Positions 61,592 to 64,000 of a DNA stretch of 64,000 nt are shown here, piece after piece. Source of the DNA: Closterium sp. NIES-65. Taxonomy: Eukaryota; Streptophyta; Zygnematophyceae; Desmidiales; Closteriaceae. The stretch covers positions 186,001 to 250,000 of the forward strand of contig CANXME010001461.1 of NCBI GenBank assembly GCA_948144175.1, written 5' to 3'. The position numbers and the translations under genes were made by a program. Each line of letters starts with the position of its first letter. Position 1 is the stretch's first letter. The notes under the pieces were generated by a model that worked only from the letters and a program-made list of their open reading frames with translations, ran no database searches and was not told where the DNA came from.

Positions 61592-63106
61592 TCAAGAAGT
61601 GAGCAAGTGAGGCAAGACAGGCACAAGGCCCAACTGCGTGCAGCAATGCTGATGATCACAAGGCGCAAGTGCCTTGGTGAAGACATCAGCAGTGTTGGCC
61701 TCAGAGGCCACGTACGCAAGTCGCAACTGTCCACGCTGCTGTAGCTCACGAGCAAGAAAGTAGCGGAGAGCAATGTGCTTTGTCCTGTGCTCCAGTCGCT
61801 GCTCTCGACAGAAGGCCAGCATGGCCTTGTTGTCTACGTACAGGACTGGAGGAGAACGAGGCGGCTCTCCAAGGTCGGTCAACAGGTAGGTGAGCCAGCG
61901 TAACTCCTGTGCAGCCATAGCCCCGGCGTAGATCTCAGCCTCACAACTGGAGCCAAGAACAGAAGACGAGCGGGTAGCCCGCCACGAAACATAGCCGGAA
62001 CCAAGGCTGAAGGTGTAACCCTGTGACGACCGCTGCGTAGCCTGGTCGTCAGCCCAAGAAGCGTCCGCGTGCCCAGTGAGGACCACTGGACTGCGCCCTC
62101 CAAGCACTAGCCCCATGCCCGACGTACTGCACAAGTAGCGCAACACCCTCTTCGCTGCAGCCATGTGCTCTGGTCGGTGTCTCCCAGGAGCAACATAGCG
62201 TGCGAGAATGCTAAGAGGGTATGCAAGGTCAGGTCGTATGCAGGTCATCAGGTACATGAGGCAACCAACAAGCTCTGCATACGGGCCACTCGACTCTACG
62301 GACTCATCCGAAGGCAGAGCTGAGAGCGAGTGGCGAGTAGGCAGAGGAGTGGCCTGAGGCGAGGAGTACGTGAAGCCGAAGCGCTGAAGGACCTGCTGCA
62401 CCATGTGTGACTGAGTCAGGGTAATGGTGCGGCGTGCTCTGTCTCGGGTGATCTGCAAGCCAAGGTAGCTGCGCAGTTCACCCAGGTCAGTGCACGTGTG
62501 TCTCTTCTGCAGCTCGGACTTCACGTAGGCGAGTCCAGCAGTGTCAGCTGTGGCAAAGACCAAGTCGTCGACGTACACGAGGATGTAGAACGGCGGCAGA
62601 GAGGTGTCGGTGCGCAGAAACAGCGACGGGTCGGCAGTAGAAGGAGCAAACCCAAGTGCCGCCAGCGTAGTCCTCAGTGTGTCGTGCCACTCACGTGGCG
62701 CCTGGCGGAGACCGTAGACTGGACGCCGGAGACTCCACTGGGTACCAGGAGGGAAAGACCCAGTGAAGCCAGGTGGGCGACGCAGCCAGATCTCCTCGTG
62801 CAGGCTGCCCTGCAAGAAAGCTGTGCTGAAGTCGAGAGAGTGCAGCTCGTAGTCACGGTGAGCAGCAACGTGCAGCAGTACCCGAAGAGTGGTCATCTTC
62901 GGGGTGGGGGAGAAGGTCTGAAAGTAGTCAACCCCCTGCCGCTGACTAAAGCCACGAGCCACGTAACGCGCCTTGAAGACAGGCGGAGAACCCGGCGGCC
63001 GCTTCACCCTGAAAATCCACATGCCACTGACGATGTTCGCCCCAGGAGGGGGAACAGCGTCGACGTAGGTGCCTGTGGACTTCCAGGAAGCCATCTCTGC
63101 ATCCAT
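61592..63106 (-). CDS. Copia-9 reverse transcriptase-RNase H
   Basis: From MDAEMASWKSTGTYVD (63106) through FQTFSPTPKMTTLR, LDFSTAFLQGSLHEEIW, YVDDLVFATADTAG (about 62565), to RNase H ADASWADD, SSCEAEIYAGAMAAQELRWL, YFLARELQQRG and the end HLLTS at 61592. Open throughout. The frame also runs on through the inserted 532-bp element to 63610, but that part is leader/LTR and not RT. This is one of two uninterrupted RT-RNase H domains in the window. Confidence 0.88.
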   Translation of the reverse strand: MDAEMASWKSTGTYVDAVPPPGANIVSGMWIFRVKRPPGSPPVFKARYVARGFSQRQGVDYFQTFSPTPKMTTLRVLLHVAAHRDYELHSLDFSTAFLQGSLHEEIWLRRPPGFTGSFPPGTQWSLRRPVYGLRQAPREWHDTLRTTLAALGFAPSTADPSLFLRTDTSLPPFYILVYVDDLVFATADTAGLAYVKSELQKRHTCTDLGELRSYLGLQITRDRARRTITLTQSHMVQQVLQRFGFTYSSPQATPLPTRHSLSALPSDESVESSGPYAELVGCLMYLMTCIRPDLAYPLSILARYVAPGRHRPEHMAAAKRVLRYLCSTSGMGLVLGGRSPVVLTGHADASWADDQATQRSSQGYTFSLGSGYVSWRATRSSSVLGSSCEAEIYAGAMAAQELRWLTYLLTDLGEPPRSPPVLYVDNKAMLAFCREQRLEHRTKHIALRYFLARELQQRGQLRLAYVASEANTADVFTKALAPCDHQHCCTQLGLVPVLPHLLTS

Positions 63107-63111
63107 AGCTG

Positions 63112-63643
63112 TGGGGCAGCTTCGAGGGGCGGGGCCGCGACGCAGGGTGGGGCCGCGACGTAGGGCGGGGCCGCGTCGAGAGGCGGGGCCGCGACGGTCG
63201 GGGCGGGGCCGTGACATAGGGCGGGGCCGCTTCGAGGGGCGGGGCCGCGACGCAGGGCGGGGCCGCGACGTTCGGGGCCGCTTCGAGGGGCTGGGCCGCG
63301 ACGCAGGGCGGGGCCGCGACGTAGGGCAGAAGCCCGCCGCGCGCCTCGGGGCGCACAGCGGGCAAAGAACCGCCGCGCGCCTTGGGGCGCACGGCGGGCA
63401 GAAAACCGCCGCGCGCCTCGGGGCGCACGGCGGGAGGAAAAAGTAGCAGCGGAAGCGAGGTGGTAACCCACCCACAGGATCGATCCAAGGGGATCGACCT
63501 GCTCTGATAGCATGACAAAAGTTTGAAGAAAGAAAGAGGAATGAACTAGCAGAAATGGGGATACAAATAGCAAACCCTAGAAGGGTTGTACTCGCTATAG
63601 AGCACCCCACTACAGGCTAGAACATAAGAATAATATTCTGACA
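63112..63643 (-). mobile_element. One-LTR insertion (LTR + primer site + leader) with target duplication
   Basis: Flanked by perfect AGCTG duplications (63107-63111, 63644-63648). On the minus strand it starts with an LTR (63643 to about 63514, TGTCAGAATATT to TTTTGTCA), primer site TGCTATCAGAGCAGG, then a leader of GCGGCCCCGCCC-type repeats and ends CTGCCCCA with no second LTR. It splits Copia-9 exactly between SQWQAA and MDAEMAS of the RT start. The LTR differs strongly from the 3' LTR of Copia-9, so it is a separate element. Confidence 0.75.
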
Positions 63644-63648
63644 AGCTG

Positions 63649-64000
63649 CCTGCCACTGAGAGGAGTAGGGACCCTCTATCGCCTCCGCGTAAGAGCGCGG
63701 AGTCGGGATGTCTAGTGCATTCGGGTCTCCCTCAGGGGCTAGCAGTACAGACGCGAGATGAGGTGAAGCGGCGGCCAGACACTGGAACTCCTCCTGCCTG
63801 TCCTCAAGGACGTCCGTGCCAAGGGCACACTCACCCCCGACGGACGGAGGACAGGCAGACTCAGACTCAGCACCTGGAGGAGAAGCAGTGGTCAGTGTGT
63901 ACAGGCTCGACCCTGGCTGACGTGTAAACGTAGCCAGGTGACGACCCGTGCTAGCCTCTGTGCAGTGCGTCACTCGCTGACTAGCAGGGGTGAACTGGTA
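63649..64000 (-). pseudogene. Copia-9 pre-integrase joined to linker (partial)
   Basis: Minus strand reads QPGSSLYTLTTASPPGAES and then directly ESACPPSVGGECALGTDV, DRQEEFQCLAAASPHLASVL, EGPYSSQWQAA. The first part precedes the integrase and the second lies between integrase and RT, so about 2 kb including the whole integrase was lost in frame. The junction has GCTGAGTCTG, present at both points in full copies. Confidence 0.85.

Larger units (their letters stand above)
61248..64000 (-). mobile_element. Copia-9, integrase-deleted Ty1/copia (continues past right edge)
   Basis: 3' LTR 61248-61379 (132 bp), polypurine tract CACCCCCATAGG on plus (61380-61391), RT-RNase H, then a 532-bp foreign insertion with its own duplication, then gag-end and linker sequence to the window edge. 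One flank is TGCCT (61243-61247); its partner lies outside. Pre-integrase is joined straight to linker, so integrase is missing. Confidence 0.85.

Noticed and set aside
1..64000. CRISPR arrays, bacterial promoters, riboswitches or operons
   Set aside because: Introns, LTR elements and repeat structure show a eukaryotic nuclear sequence; none of these features was seen.

Overview
This is a eukaryotic nuclear window made almost entirely of nested transposons, with a few intron-containing genes between them. No operon, rRNA, functional tRNA or CRISPR signal was seen. The elements use plant-type initiator-Met primer sites (TGGTATCAGAGC and variants), the coding DNA is very GC-rich, introns are clean GT-AG, and the decayed elements carry a CHG-context mutation signature. 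I infer a green-lineage genome, perhaps a streptophyte alga; the species is not determined.

Layout. 1-5520: minus-strand Ty1/copia (Copia-1) running off the left edge. 5582-6613 and 13247-13482: long-LTR copia (L family) split by Copia-2 (6614-13246, 131-bp LTRs, TSD GCCTT). 13483-26812: second L-family LTR carrying a 347-bp miniature LTR element (TRIM-1), then decayed Copia-3, itself split by an RT-deleted chromodomain gypsy (19665-24303, TSD CTGGA). 26813-29658 and 34046-37660: copia fragments of several lineages, split by Copia-5 (29659-34045, TSD TCATT). 39340-53957: a probable host gene for a small secreted EGF-like protein; if my gene model is right its first intron is 13.4 kb and holds a five-exon Plavaka-like transposase, a truncated copia (Copia-6) and a seven-exon gene of unknown function cut by that copia. 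54424-61247: third L-family LTR split by a PAT/DIRS-type tyrosine-recombinase retrotransposon (54506-60701) with split direct repeats, whose gag carries TRIM-2. 61248-64000: minus-strand Copia-9 with a 532-bp one-LTR insertion.

The autonomous machinery is mostly broken. The only near-complete sets are the DIRS-type element (gag split only by TRIM-2; RT and recombinase open) and the Plavaka gene. Several copia/gypsy copies lack integrase or RT yet have good TSDs, implying mobilisation in trans. Less usual content: the TRIM with tRNA-like promoter boxes across its LTR/primer-site junction, the DIRS insertion with a paralogous empty site, the amber codons that all fall at CHG sites, and the unknown multi-exon gene at 50.1-52.1 kb.
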